The notes under the pieces were generated by a model. That model did no database searches. It worked only from the letters and a program-made list of their open reading frames with translations, and was not told the DNA's origin. From positions 70,354,695 through 70,418,694 of the forward strand of contig NC_054702.1 in NCBI RefSeq assembly GCF_016097555.1: a stretch of 64,000 nucleotides of DNA. Reading direction: 5' to 3'. Positions 1-11,237 of this stretch are shown piece by piece (the first letter of the stretch is position 1; the number at the start of each line of letters is the position of its first letter). The position numbers were made by a program, and so were the translations under genes. This DNA comes from Gigantopelta aegis. Lineage: Eukaryota; Mollusca; Gastropoda; Neomphalida; Peltospiridae.

Positions 1-221
1 TCAAGATGCATCTCTGTTTGTATGCGCAACCCCTGCAATTAAGAAAATGTCCACGGCAAAACAAAAAAAAACACAACAAAAAACTGCCATTGAAAACTCC
101 ACGGCATTGCCAATTGATGTGGGCAATTGTAGCGGTTGTATGCGATATTCTTTTATGTTCATTCAGATACCATCCCTGTGTTCAGCTACATAAAACGATG
201 CTAACGTTCGCGAACTATTTG

Positions 222-258
<37 letters not shown>

Positions 259-756
259 ATTTAACGTGAAACGCATGAACCACTTCGGCGAACGTTATTC
301 TGCTCTGTCTGTCTAAACGCAGCAATAGTGTATCCGGTTGCTACTGAACACCTTTACACAACGATTTACGGTCTTAAGCCAAATACGTAAGTGAAGATGT
401 TAAATAGAGATTGGATCTTTCCTTGGGCACTTGGCACCTTTCTTGGTAGGTATTCACTACTGATAAGAACTCTGTAATTTTGTGAAACTGGGTCATCCTG
501 AACTAAATTACAAAATGTTTACACCCAGTATTTGATTCACCTTGTTGAATGCTTGGATAATTGGAATAATGACAAGACTGGATTGGTTGTTTAACGATAC
601 GTCATCACGATGCTTTCATCAGTTGTTATTTAGTTATTTTTTAAACTTGTAATTGCTATAGAAAATGACAGAAAACCCCCAGCATTTTTTCCATTAGCAA
701 CAAGGAGTCTTTTTTTTGTTGTAAGTAGATTAATGCAATGCTGTGCTCTTTGTTTA
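1..756. other. No gene seen; intergenic with a long poly-C tract
   Basis: I see no coding region or RNA gene here. The stretch is AT-rich, apart from an uninterrupted run of 35 C at 223-257. The short open frames that cross it are low-complexity (a poly-proline tail from the C run) and have no recognisable domain. Confidence 0.6.
223..257. repeat. Poly-C homopolymer, 35 C
   Basis: This is a continuous run of 35 cytosines. Such runs recur through the window and often sit inside short inverted-repeat elements. The true length is uncertain because sequencing and assembly handle such runs poorly. Confidence 0.9.
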
Positions 757-1036
757 CTGGGACGGGTAGAGCGCTTGATTGACGTGTCAACGTCGTAGGA
801 ACAAGCCGTCTCAGTGGATTCATTCTCTGATAAGGGTTTTCACCGTTCCAACCAGTATCCATACGACTTGCATACCAAAGGCCGTGGTACGTGCTGTCCT
901 GTTTGTGGGAGGAAAATCCTCTGCTACTAATAGAAAAATCTAAGATTTCGTGTTAAAAATTACCAAATGTTTGACATCCATTAGTTGATTATTGAATTAA
1001 CGTGCTCTAGTGGTGTCGTTAAACAAAATAAACAGT
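757..1036 (+). mobile_element. Diverged SINE-B copy
   Basis: The element runs from a tRNA-like head ('gacgggtagagcgcttg') through the shared central block ('aaaggccgtggtacgtgctg') to the B-type tail ('gctctagtggtgtcgttaaa'). Several indels and many substitutions mark it as an old copy. No target-site duplication is legible. Confidence 0.75.
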
Positions 1037-1102
1037 AACTTTAACTCTTTATATGTAAACTGTCTGGAATGGTTACTGAACTGCTTATATAATATTTTTT
1101 GT

Positions 1103-1245
1103 TAAAAAATATTAACATTTTCATCAAGAAAAAATAATTTGGACGTTTTCTTAAAAAAATATTAACATTTTCATCAAGAAAAATTAATTTGGATGTTTTC
1201 TTCAAAAATATTAACATTTTCACCAAAGAAACTGAATTTGGTGTA
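1103..1245. repeat. Three tandem copies of a ~50-bp AT-rich unit
   Basis: The motif 'attaacattttca' recurs at about 1111, 1161 and 1210, giving periods of 50 and 49 bp. Each copy is followed by a caagaaaaa-type run and 'tttgg(a/t)'. The third copy is the most diverged. Confidence 0.8.
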
Positions 1246-2194
1246 AGGCAGTAATCTAAGCCGTCTTAGCAGAAGACTGAGTGGATACAGACGGTTAACA
1301 CACTACGGCCATGGAGAGCCTCAGGGCATTTTAATCATCAAAATCCAACAATTCAGCAAATACATTTTCCAGATGCCAAATGGTGTGCAAATAGTCTAGT
1401 GAAATCACATGCACAAGTCACAAACAATGTCACTGGGTCATGTTCAGCGTGTGGTTAAATTATCATTATGGTTGAATGAAAACTACGACGGAACCGTGGG
1501 TGTAGATAACTGGATTTCCGTAGATAACAAAAAACTAAAAAAAACAAACAAAAATGTTTAAAATAAAACAACTTGCGTAGAAGGTACGTTTTGATAGGCA
1601 GGTGTTCCAAATCCATCAGGAAACCAGTATAAAATTATGATTGATTGGAGAGGCAGTCCAGGCTGCTGGATTGTGTTCCCAGGACAACATGCTTGAACCT
1701 TAATTGGATATATTCACGTCCAATACTTATAAATAAGTAATTAAGTAGGCTAAGTGTCAGTAAGTAAAAGTAAGTAAGTAAATAAGAAAGTAATTAAGCA
1801 AGTAAGTAAACTAACATGTCCGGATGATCTGATACGGTAGCAGTGGCTATAGCCAGGATTTTATGTTGGAAGGGGCCACCCAAGATGCTTATGAGACTCC
1901 CCCTTGTACGGGATTTGTAAAAAATAAAAACAAATCAAACTTAATTTCTTTATTTAAGTTGCATAAAACAAACGAAATTAGCCTAGGTGATTTTGGTATT
2001 TCGCAACTATTGTTTTACATTTCCGAGGATACAAACATTAACCTATAATGTAGCATATAATATTGTGAGACACTGACGTCATGACGACGCCATACAAATT
2101 GTATGCGTGTGACGTCATTAGAGATTGAGACTGGACTCTAAAAGTTTTATAAGCACAGGCCCTGCAGTTTGAATTGGGTTTTTTCATTTCAACT
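1246..2194. other. No gene seen; AAGTA-rich low complexity and a CRE-bearing palindrome
   Basis: I find no coding exon or RNA gene. Positions 1731-1816 are a degenerate 'taag/aagta' simple repeat. Positions 2074-2117 hold two TGACGTCA palindromes, listed separately. The rest is unremarkable AT-rich sequence. Confidence 0.5.
2074..2117. other. Inverted repeat ending in two TGACGTCA (CRE-like) octamers
   Basis: TGACGTCA occurs at 2074-2081 and 2110-2117. Between them lie 'catacaa' and 'ttgtatg', so the segment can fold into an imperfect stem. TGACGTCA is the consensus CREB/ATF site. No gene lies within several kb, so a regulatory role is unsupported. It may be the remnant of a short inverted-repeat element. 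Confidence 0.5.
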
Positions 2195-2426
2195 TATTTT
2201 CGTGCTTATATTCAGATAAGGTTCAAGCACGCTGTCCTGGGTACACAGCTATCTGGGCTGTCTGCCCAGACAGTGGGTTAGGTGTTAGTGGTTAGTGAGA
2301 GAGAAGAGGGTGTAGTGGTCTTACACCCACCCATTGAGTCGTTAAAACTCGCTCTGGGTAGGAGCCGGTACCAGGCTGCGAACCTTGTGTCCGATGACTT
2401 AACCACGACACCACCGAGGTCGGTTT
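2195..2426 (-). mobile_element. SINE-E copy
   Basis: Read on the minus strand, it starts with a tRNA-like head ('acctcggtggtgtcgtgg') and passes through 'gagcgagttttaacg' and 'gtgtaagaccactacaccc'. It ends near 'gcgtgcttgaacctta'. The same unit recurs at 51581-51820 (-) and in pieces at 11945-11985, 34605-34785 and 62056-62140. Confidence 0.8.
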
Positions 2427-4429
2427 GAAATATTACTATACTTTACTTTCGGAAAAGGAGGCAACTCTCAGTAAATCCAAGTAGGCCTAAGGTCTCACTA
2501 CACAGTTGACCTCCGGTTGAGAGTTCATTGATGACGGTCCACTACAGTTCCTAATTGAAGCACATGTTATGGTTCACATATTTACTTCCAGGAAATGGTA
2601 AAGAATTAAAACAACGTATATGTTTAATGGTAAGCCTTCTGGCTGTATTTTACCCATGCTATTTTGTAATATTGTGCATTGACGTTTTGGGAGATGGGTG
2701 TATAGCGCAAGAGACAGCCGGAGTGAATCGGTTAATGAACCACCTGTTTGGACCGGTACTACAGCTTGATGCAGTCATATAGCAAAAAACTGAGACAGAA
2801 ATGTTCTCAATTTTGGAGTGAAAATAAATGCTTATATAATGTATGTTCGTATGTTGTTAGTGCCAACGAGAACCCGTTCTATTGGCAATCTTCATTTGAA
2901 GTTGGGCAATTTAACATGGGTTTCAATGGCAGATGACATCTGTGTAATGAGACCTAAAGATGGCAAAATAACAGAATTATAGAGCCTTTTGGAGCAGTTT
3001 TTAAGGCGGGGTGTGCGTGGGGGTGTGTGGGTTGTCAAAATATACAAGCATGTCAGGCGCGATGTAGGGTGTGTATGTGGGGGGGGGGGTGGGGGGGGGG
3101 GGGGGGAGGGGGTTCGGCGATCAATCCCCTGCATAAAACGAATTGTTCTTTAAAAAAATATTTTTTTCAGAAGAGCATGAACCGAACCCCGTAGAAACTT
3201 TGCTCGTCACAGTCTAGACCCCCCCCTCCCACCTCCGACACACACACACACACACACACACATACATACTGCATATATTTTTTCATACGCAGCTGCATGC
3301 TCACATAATCCGACAAGGCGAGCACCGAATGTGCGAAGCCTATGACATCTATTCTAAGAGTGAGAAGAGAAACATAGCTACTCCTAATGTTTAGGGTCAG
3401 TAGATCTTTTACAGCTACTTGCTCAGACTAGCGTGTAAACAAACCATGATCGTCACCTAGTATTGTAAACAAGTAATATTTTAGCTATTGTCAGAAAGAG
3501 TTATAAGCGCTTTAAATAAAGGCTTCCATCATTATTAAAGACGCCAACCATGTAGTAAACTAACTGACCGTTCAATACAAGCATGAAGTCACAGCTTCGA
3601 GTGATGACTTTAAGTACACTCGTGCTTTACATTTATTCGACATTTATGAACCAGTCTATTTTGAACCGCAAGGGTAATAAATGTTTTTGTTGTTTTCTGA
3701 TAACCTGATGACCTCTGCTATATGGCCCCTGTCTAATGAGGCTTGCTAGATGGACAAGGATTGGCACTCACATGTCCAAAGTCGTCATTAACCTCGTACG
3801 ACTATCGACCAAGATGATAAATTGAATTCAAACGATCGATACGGAGGGGACTTGAACTCTTTAAATGTAACCGGCTTATCGAATGGACCAACACGCGTTA
3901 ACTAATACGAAATGTGTTCGCATACTGGTCAGTGCGTTGGGCATTCATTCCTGACAAGCTGAACGTAATGCTCCCAAAATCCAGACAAAATCCGTATGTG
4001 GCGCTCGTTTGTTGCCCGTCTTAGAACACGTATGTGGTTGCCACAGATTTCCCTGGTGTGCCAGAAGGGACATCATAATTTAAAAGTACGCCCGACTCAT
4101 TAAAATTAAATGTCGCCCCGATGTGTTTTATTGATTTTCTTTTTTTGAATCATTAGTTTTACTATGTAATTATGGTTATACTTTTTTGACTGGACACGTC
4201 ATTCAAAGTGACAAGCTATATCACATGTTCTATGTCTTTTTTGCGGTTTTTCTTGTGTTTTTGTGTTTTGTTTTTGTCTCTTTTGTTTGGTTGTTGTTAG
4301 CAGCCAAATTTAGCTTAGTACTAAGGAATCTGCTATTGTAGAGATGCTACTTTTAAGCGAAGTAGGTAATTTTTCAGGGTGCTCACAGATGGTTAATTAA
4401 GTTATCAATAATTTAACATTAACTTATTA
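2427..4429. other. No gene seen; G-run and CA microsatellite
   Basis: No supported exon or RNA gene. A G-rich stretch with two long G runs lies at 3079-3112, and a short (CA)n at 3238-3263. The remainder is AT-rich and non-repetitive as far as I can see. Open frames here are short and partly made of the poly-proline translation of the G run. Confidence 0.5.
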
Positions 4430-5365
4430 AAGGGAACAGTACACCAAATTGTGTCTCACATGGTCAAAGTTCGAGGTGCACGCCATCACGCCATCACGTT
4501 ATTGTAGAGAATTTAGCCAGCCTTAATACAATGGTCGTCTATGTGATTTGATTTGATTTATATGTATTTGGTGGTAATACAATGGCCGTCTGTATTTGTT
4601 TGGTGGTATACTGTATAGAGGATTTAGCCAGCCATGATTTACCATAATACCATAGTCGTTTATGTGATTGATTTGGTGGTATACTCCCTATACGTTTCTA
4701 TATGTGATTTCGATTTGGTGGTATACTCCCTATATGTTACTTAGTATTTAGAGAATTTGATTTAGCCCAGCCATTACCATGGTCAATGGCCAGTAATACT
4801 ATGTGATTTGATTTGGTGGTATACTCCCTATACGTTGCTATAGAGGATTTAGGCAGCCATGATACCATGATTTGATGCCAGCCAGACATGATACCATGGT
4901 TTATGTGATTTGATTTGGTGGTATACGTTGCTATAGAGGATTTAGGCAGCCATGATACCATGGTCGTGTAATTTGATGTGGTGGTATACTCCCTATACGT
5001 TACTGTAGATGATTTAGCCAGACATAATACCATAGTCATTTATGTGATTTGATTTGGTGGTATACGTTGCTATAGAGGATTTAGCCAGCCATGATACCAT
5101 GGTCGTGTGATTTGATTTGGTGGTATACTTCCTATACGTTGCTATAAGAGGATTTAGCCAGCCATGATACCATGGTCGTGTGATTTGATTTGGTGGTATA
5201 CTCCCTATACGTTGCTATAGAGGATTTAGCCAGCCATGATACCATGGTCGTATGATTTGATGTGGTGGTATACTCCCTATACGTTACTGTAGATGATTTA
5301 GCCAGACATAATACCATAGTCGTTTATGTGATTTGATTTGGTAGTATAAACTTCATACGTTACTG
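4430..5365. repeat. Minisatellite of ~60-75-bp units from a foldback terminus
   Basis: About eleven units contain 'gatttggtggtatac', then 'tccctatacgttgct' and 'gatttagccagcc' and 'atgataccatggtcg'. Spacing is irregular (for example 72 bp between units near 5118, 5190 and 5262, shorter elsewhere). The reverse complement of the unit matches the outer end of the foldback element at 25530-27300, so the array probably grew from the terminus of a related element. The left edge begins with a TTAA-adjacent 'aagggaacagtacacc'. Confidence 0.8.
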
Positions 5366-6077
5366 TATCTCGGATTTATCTGAGATCTCGCGTAGGGTGT
5401 CACATAAACGTGTGTCGGCAGTGTGCCTTAGAAGGAAGAGATCGTATTGAATATTTCATCCTTGACAGCCAATATCTCTAATTATAGTGTTCTGATAAGA
5501 ATGGATATTTTGTGCTTGTTTTCAACTAAAGTTCATTAAAGCTGTCCCCAGCACGCAGCACTTCTGTATGGCCGAGTCTGACTCGGATAAAGGTAAGCGA
5601 AAGGAAACCCTTCGCAGTCATTTGAACTACATTTTACAATCATCTGCTGGTGATCTTTTACGTGCACCTTCCGATATACGGAATTTTACATACCGCTGTT
5701 TTTGAAATGCCAGTCATGGCCCACTGGCTGGAATAGTAAAACAAACCAATCGATCCCACAATCAATCGCAAAAAAAAATCTGGTTTTGAGGTTTTCTCAA
5801 AACTGTAGAGTATTTATCTTCAATTACCAAGATTGCAGGTTGCACAACGCGTGACTGGTGCTGGTGCGCGCGGAATGATGGAGGAATTTCAGAGAAAACA
5901 TCCGGTTGGTTTGCAATACGCTTATCATAATAGGCAGAGTTTGTGGAGAAAACATCGCTGCTTTAATATTAGTCCAGATCGGATGGATTTACATTTGTGA
6001 TGCAATGTTGGGTTCTTTTTTCAACGATCTTCTCATGATGTGTGATTGTCACCGTGATTGAAACTAAACATTGAGTG
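5366..6077. other. No gene; old SINE body fragment at 5640-5760
   Basis: Positions 5640-5760 resemble the minus-strand body of the SINEs ('gatcttttacgtgcacc', then 'cactggctggaat' and 'aatcgatccc'), strongly diverged. The rest shows no feature I can support. Confidence 0.5.
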
Positions 6078-6223
6078 TCAGGTGCGGACACAGGGGTTTG
6101 TGAAAGGGGTGGGGGAGGGGCGGTCATGGTAAGAGACATTTTATTTAGTTCTTTTTGACATCAGCGGGAAAAGCGTGGTGGTGGCGCGCGCCCCTTGGCA
6201 TCCCCTCTAGAACTGCGCCTGAT
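6078..6223. mobile_element. Short G-rich MITE-like element
   Basis: The ends are imperfect inverted repeats: 'tcaggtgcggacacagggg' on the left, and the reverse complement of 'cccctctagaactgcgcctga' on the right. It is about 145 bp with a GGGG-rich interior and no coding capacity. It resembles other short G/C-run elements in the window (14507-14686, 39971-40154). Confidence 0.6.
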
Positions 6224-6302
6224 GATAGTAGCTTAACGCAAGAGACAGAGGAACAGCGGTTGAAGGACATAATATATCAAATTCAAAATTACATAATACA
6301 GT

Positions 6303-6627
6303 GAAGGAAATGTTTTATTTAACAACGCACTCAACACATTTTATTTACGATTATATGGTGTCGGACATATGGTTAGGGACCACGCATCTTTATTGAGAAA
6401 AAACCCGCTGTCGCCACTTCATGGGCTACTCTTTTCGATTAGTATCAAGGGATCTTTTTATATGCACTATCCCACAGACAGGATAGAACATACCACGGCC
6501 GTTGATGTACCAGTCGTTGTGCACTGGCTGGAATGAGAAATAGCCCAATGGGCCCACCGACGGAGATCGACCCCAGACCGACCGCGCATCGAGCGAGCGC
6601 TTTACCACTGGACTACGTCCCGCCCTC
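6303..6627 (-). mobile_element. SINE-A copy
   Basis: Nearly full length. On the minus strand the tRNA-like head ('gggcgggacgtagtccagtg') is followed by the central block, the 'catgaagtggcgacagcggg' segment and the tail ending at the poly-A-like 'ttccttc'. Head box-A and box-B-like sequences are present. No clear target-site duplication. Confidence 0.9.
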
Positions 6628-7799
6628 TATATAAAACAAGACATAATATGTATCAGAAGGAAATTGTATCATATCCATGTAAGACCTTTTGTGAACTATG
6701 TGAGTCATGATACTTATAATACAGTTAGTGTTAGTAACAAATAATACATAGGTACAATAATCTATCCAATTTAATATACAATATTTACAACTCTAAACAT
6801 ATTGCATATTAAACTAAACTAAAACGTATTGAAAATTCCATAGCATTTCCTCATTCCGCTCCCCCTCTTATAATTCCTGATTTTAATCAGACTGTGCCCA
6901 CACTGATCTGTTTGGACGATAGGAATATCAGCACGTTAATATCTACCAAACCAACCAACCAACCAATCAACAAACAAACTCTAAACAAATACTCTTCTAT
7001 TTTTCAAATAATATTATCAGAGTTGACTAACGTTTACAATTTCAAAATGCCCTTTTTAAAAAACGAAAACAAAGAAGAAGAAAAAAAAAAGTAGAAAAAA
7101 ACCCGGTGAAAAAACGGCAAAATAGCAACCACATCCCTTTTAATTACATGTACTCATAATTAATATTGCATCTACATTTTTTTTGTTTTAATAAATAAGC
7201 CAGCCAAACATAAGGTAAGAAGACTGAATACTTAAACCCTCGCTGCTACTTCATAATAAGAATAACCCACATCACCAAAGTGGATTTCTTCTGGCATTAA
7301 CACATTAATTTTTTCAGCCGATTGTACTGCGTGCCTAGCACAGCGTGTTGCACCGTACACGTAATTCTGTGCAGTAATTAGAAGGAGGAAATAAGACTGC
7401 CATATGCGGACACACTGCAGAGAAATGTCACTAGTAATGTAAACCAGATATAAAGCCTGGTTGGGTTTCATCATCATCAAACTTAATGTTATTTTGCGTT
7501 GTTGTTCTGCAACAGTGCATTAACAATATAAATGCCATCAGAGGTTTGACTGTTAACATCACTGAATTAAACGTATCCGTATGCAAACAAAGACAAGCAA
7601 ATTTACATTCTACAATTTCTATGTATCTCGCCAATAAAAAATACCAGTGAAAAACCCAAAACAAACAAACAAAACATCCAACAAACAAACATTAAATTGA
7701 AAAAGTGTTGTAAAAGCTACACAACACTAAACTATTTTCCCAATAACAAACAAACAGCAAATAAATCCGCGTGCGTGTAAAGGTTTGTATGTGTGTAAT
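6628..7799. other. No gene seen; AT-rich intergenic sequence
   Basis: Two open frames on the minus strand (60-85 residues, 7232-7688) have no recognisable domain and no splice or start context that I trust. A-rich runs occur near 7080 and (CAAA)-type repeats near 7660-7760. Nothing else supported. Confidence 0.45.
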
Positions 7800-8345
7800 T
7801 CTGTGGGCGGCCGAGTGCTCGCCTAAGGTGCTTGCGTCTGAGGATCAAACCACCTTCGTTTTTTTTTTTTTCTTTCCTTCCAACCAGTGCACCACAAGTA
7901 GTCAAAGCGGGTTTCCTCTGATGAAGGAAGGAACTGTTTTATTCAATGACGCACTCAGCACATTTTATTTACGGTTATATGGCGTCGAACATATAGTTAA
8001 GGACATATATTGAGAGAGGAAATCCGCCATCGCCACTTCATGGCCTACTCTTTTCGATTAGCAGCAAGGGATCTTTTATATGCACCATCTCACAAACAGG
8101 ATAGTACATACCACGGCCTTTGTTACACCAGTTGTGGAGCACTGGCTGGAACGAGAAATAGTCCAATGGGTCCACCAACGGGAGTCGATCCTAGACCGAT
8201 CGCACATCAGGCGAGCGCTGTACCACTGAGTTACGTCCCACCCCTCCTCTGATGACTACGAGTCAGAATTACCAAATGTTTGACATCTAATAGACGATGA
8301 TTAATTAATCAGTGTGCTCTAGTGGTGTCGTTAAACAAAACAAAC
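7800..8345 (+). mobile_element. SINE-B copy split by a SINE-A insertion
   Basis: The head and front half (about 7800-7924) end in 'gtttcctctgatga'. After the inserted SINE-A, the element resumes with 'cctctgatgactacgag' and continues to the B tail ('gtcgttaaacaaaacaaac') near 8345. The broken parts join exactly once the insert and one TSD copy are removed. A T run at 7860-7872 sits in the front half. Confidence 0.85.
7925..8245 (-). mobile_element. SINE-A copy nested in a SINE-B
   Basis: This near-full-length minus-strand SINE-A is flanked by a perfect 10-bp direct repeat CCTCTGATGA (7915-7924 and 8246-8255). The repeat belongs to the host SINE-B. This defines the insert boundaries to the base and shows SINE-A moved after this SINE-B. 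Confidence 0.92.
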
Positions 8346-8373
8346 TTTCTGTCCGTCTGATGAGCGTAGTCAA

Positions 8374-8615
8374 GTAGGGCGGGACGTAGTCCAGTGGTCC
8401 AGTGGACCACGTAGTCCAGTGGTAAATCAATCGCCAGATGTGTGGTCAGTGGAATCATTGGGTTATTTTTCGTTTTAGCCAGTGCACCTCGACTGGTATA
8501 TCAGATGCCGTCGTAAATGCTATCATGTCTGTGGGATGCTATATATAAATTTCCCCATTGCTTTGGAGAAAATGTAGCGGCTTTCCTGTCTAAGAGGATA
8601 TGTCAAACGACAGCA
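8374..8615 (+). mobile_element. Degenerate SINE-A copy
   Basis: The head contains a local duplication ('gtccagtgg' repeated about three times at 8389-8423). It continues with 'attgggttatttttcg', 'ccagtgcacctcgactgg' and a shortened body. The tail is lost after 'tttcctgtctaagagg'. Confidence 0.75.
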
Positions 8616-8887
8616 ATACAGTCTTTTAATACACACGAGGGACGATTTGTTATTGCTTGGAACATCTGGGAAAGCTTCCTTCCTATAATACCACATGATT
8701 TCCAGCATCAATAAAATAACACATTTTGACGTCAACGACAGTTTCCTGGTGAAATAAAAAAGTGTGACGACATTTTCGTACTAATTTTGTACTATAAGCA
8801 TAAAACACGAATATATCAGTTAATGCAGACAGAGTTATCCGATTTGCAAAGCAATCCTTCACATTGTGGCACAGACTTCAGTCTTAA

Positions 8888-9273
8888 AGGGACATTCCTG
8901 AGTTTGCTGCATTGTAAGATGTTTCCTACTAATAAACTATTTCTACGATTAAACTTACATATTAAAAATATGTTCTTGTTTAAAATATCAGTGTCTGTAT
9001 ATTTAGTGTGTTTCTGGTCGTCTTAATATTTGTAAGAAGCCCAAACTAGATTTTGTCTTCAAATAATTTCGTACGTACGAAAAAAACAATATTTTAGGAA
9101 ATAAAATGAAATTTAACCTAGTACAAATATTACAACGATCAGAAACACATCCAAAATACAGCCACTAATATTTTATGCAGAAAAATATATTTGATATGCA
9201 ATTACAATCGTTAAAAAGTCTCTGTTAGTCGATAACATCTTTTAAAAATTGCAGGAAACTCAGGAATGTCCCT
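8888..9273. mobile_element. Palindromic TTAA-flanked MITE, copy 1
   Basis: The element starts 'agggacattcctgagtttgc' and ends with the inverted 'aactcaggaatgtccct'. TTAA lies on both sides (8884-8887 and 9274-9277). The inversion continues inward: 'gtgtttctggtcgtc' on the left pairs with 'gatcagaaacacat' on the right, so the whole 386 bp is one long imperfect palindrome. TTAA duplications are typical of piggyBac and Kolobok transposons. No coding capacity. A second copy lies at 24841-25214. Confidence 0.85.
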
Positions 9274-9612
9274 TTAAGGCTTATACAGACTGGATGCAGA
9301 GCGTGTGTGCGGTGCGGATCAAACAAATCGAAATATATCAGTTTCAATGAGAGTTAAACTGTTTGTTTAACGACACCATTAGAGCACATGTCAAACGTGG
9401 TAATTCAGACACGTAGTCATCAGAGAAAACTAGCTACATTTTTCCTAATGCAGCAAGGGATCTTTCATATGCAATTTCCCACAGACAGGAAAGCACATAC
9501 CACGGCCTTTGACAAGTTGTTGTGTACTGGTTGAAACGAGAAAAAAAAAACCCAATCACTTGAATAGATCCACCGAGGTAGTTCAGTCCTGCGACGCAAG
9601 CACCTCAAGCGA

Positions 9613-10792
9613 CATCTTCATAAATCAAGGCTAATATTCGTTCCTCGTATTCAGCCTTGGTACATGTAGTCAAGATTACTGATATCCACTACTAGCGCCC
9701 TCTATTGGAAGAAAATTTGTAACACCGATTATGTCCCTTACACGATGACATCGCTGACCAATCACAGCATCGGTAACATGTGACAATCTTGAAAGCAATA
9801 TCAAAAATTAACCGCCGAAACATTTTTAAACACTAACCAATATTTTTGACTGTTATAACCGTTTTTGATAACTTAAATCATACTTTACTTAGATTTCACT
9901 GTTTAGATTATCAATTTCCGTACATTCGAAGTGTTTTTGGACATCCTGGTGTTTTTAATATCACAAAATGCATTTCTCATATTTTTAAAAACGCACATGC
10001 GTCTGAGAAGTAACAGTTATGGTGTCGACGTTTAGTCTATTTTTAGAGGGTGTTTCACCATTTCAAGAAGAAGAAATGTTTTATTTAACGACGCACTCAA
10101 CACATTTTATTTACGGTTATATGGCGTCAGACATATGGTTAAGGACCACACAGATTCTAAGAGGAAACCCGCTGTCGCCACTACATGGGCTACTCTTCCG
10201 ATTAGCAGCAATGGATCTTTTATTTGCGCTTCCCACAGGCAGGATAGCACAAACCATTGCCTTTGTTGAACTAGTTATGGATCACTGGTCGGTGCAAGTG
10301 GTTTACACCTACCCATTGAGCCTTGCGGAGCACTCACTCAGGGTTTGGAGTCGGTATCTGGATTAAAAATCCCATGCCTCGACTGGGATCCGAACCCAGT
10401 ATCTACCAGCCTGTAGACCGATGGCCTGCCACGACGCCACCGAGGCCGGTCTTTCACCATTTCAAAGTCACAGACTCATGTTTCACTCAATTGTAACTTT
10501 ATCCAAATGTATTGTTGGTTTGTAGATTAACTAAACTTAGTGTTAATTTTCATCGGTTGAAACTAGGGTATGTCCCTTTAACATATCGTGACAAACACGA
10601 CACGTTTCCACGGACGCTGACGCTGCCATCTTTGTTTACAATAACAAGGGAATCTATAAGGAGCGTTGCGATTCGTTGCAATCAGATCTCATCGCATCCA
10701 ATGAAATTTAAGCATTTCGTGGCACGATTTATTGACGACATGTATTAAGGCTGAATACGAGGAACGAATATTAGCCTTGATTTATGAAGATG
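9613..10792. mobile_element. Non-autonomous DNA element, ~46-65-bp TIRs, 9-bp TSD
   Basis: The terminal inverted repeats begin 'catcttcataaatcaaggct' and continue 'aatattcgttcctcg' and 'tattcagcctt'. They are essentially perfect for about 46 bp (9613-9658 against 10747-10792) and continue more weakly to about 65 bp. A perfect 9-bp duplication CTCAAGCGA flanks it (9604-9612 and 10793-10801). Long TIRs with 9-bp duplications suggest a Mutator-like or Merlin-like origin (family knowledge). No transposase is present. The interior includes sequence related to the element at 48480-48835, plus an inserted SINE-C. Confidence 0.88.
10067..10451 (-). mobile_element. SINE-C copy, innermost layer of the nest
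   Basis: This full-length minus-strand SINE-C has its head at the right ('ccaccgaggccggtc' on the plus strand). It carries the 'actcactcagggtttggag' segment, the shared central block and an A-type tail. A perfect 14-bp TSD TTTCACCATTTCAA lies at 10053-10066 and 10452-10465. Confidence 0.93.
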
Positions 10793-11237
10793 CTCAAGCG
10801 AGAACTCAACCCAATGCTAGATCGTTCCCCTGTTTCAACGAGAGCGTCTAGACTGGATGCGTGCGATGCGTGCGTCTGAATACGAATGCGGCCAGTCGCA
10901 TTGAACTAATTGTATATGGTGTAAGTTCAGTCATCCGCTTGTCGCTGACGTCCCCTAGGCGGGATTTTTACGCTACACAGTAAACTGAATTACCACCTCG
11001 GGAACCAGCGAAAATAGTTTGCAAACGTTAGCGTAAAACGGCTGGCTGAACTTGGGGCAGATGTATATGCCCAAAACGCAAGCCTCAGACGCATCAAACA
11101 CAAACGTCAGACCGCTCACACGCGCCGCATCCAATCTATATGAGCCTTTAAATGTCTTCGGTTATGTAAAATAAATAAATAAATAAATAAATGGATGATA
11201 TTTCTGTCGTCCTCGAGTAAATCACTTAACACGGAAG

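Larger units (their letters stand above)
9354..10831 (-). mobile_element. SINE-B copy split by a TIR element
   Basis: Minus-strand SINE-B. The tail and body occupy 9354-9612, and the tRNA-like head resumes at 10793 ('ctcaagcgagaactcaaccc') and is truncated. An approximate 13-bp TSD GTTTCAAYGAGAG (one mismatch) lies at 9341-9353 and 10832-10844. The body is intact enough to recognise throughout. Confidence 0.75.
9278..11147. mobile_element. Outer TIR element hosting a nest of insertions
   Basis: The left end 'ggcttatacagactggatgc' with 'gcgtgtgtgcgg' matches the inverted right end ('ccgctcacacgcgccgcatc', then 'ctatatgagcct', 11111-11147). TTAA or TTTAA lies at both edges. The left TTAA (9274-9277) is shared with the neighbouring palindromic MITE, so one element entered at the other's edge. 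The interior is occupied by a SINE-B that itself carries two further insertions. Confidence 0.7.
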
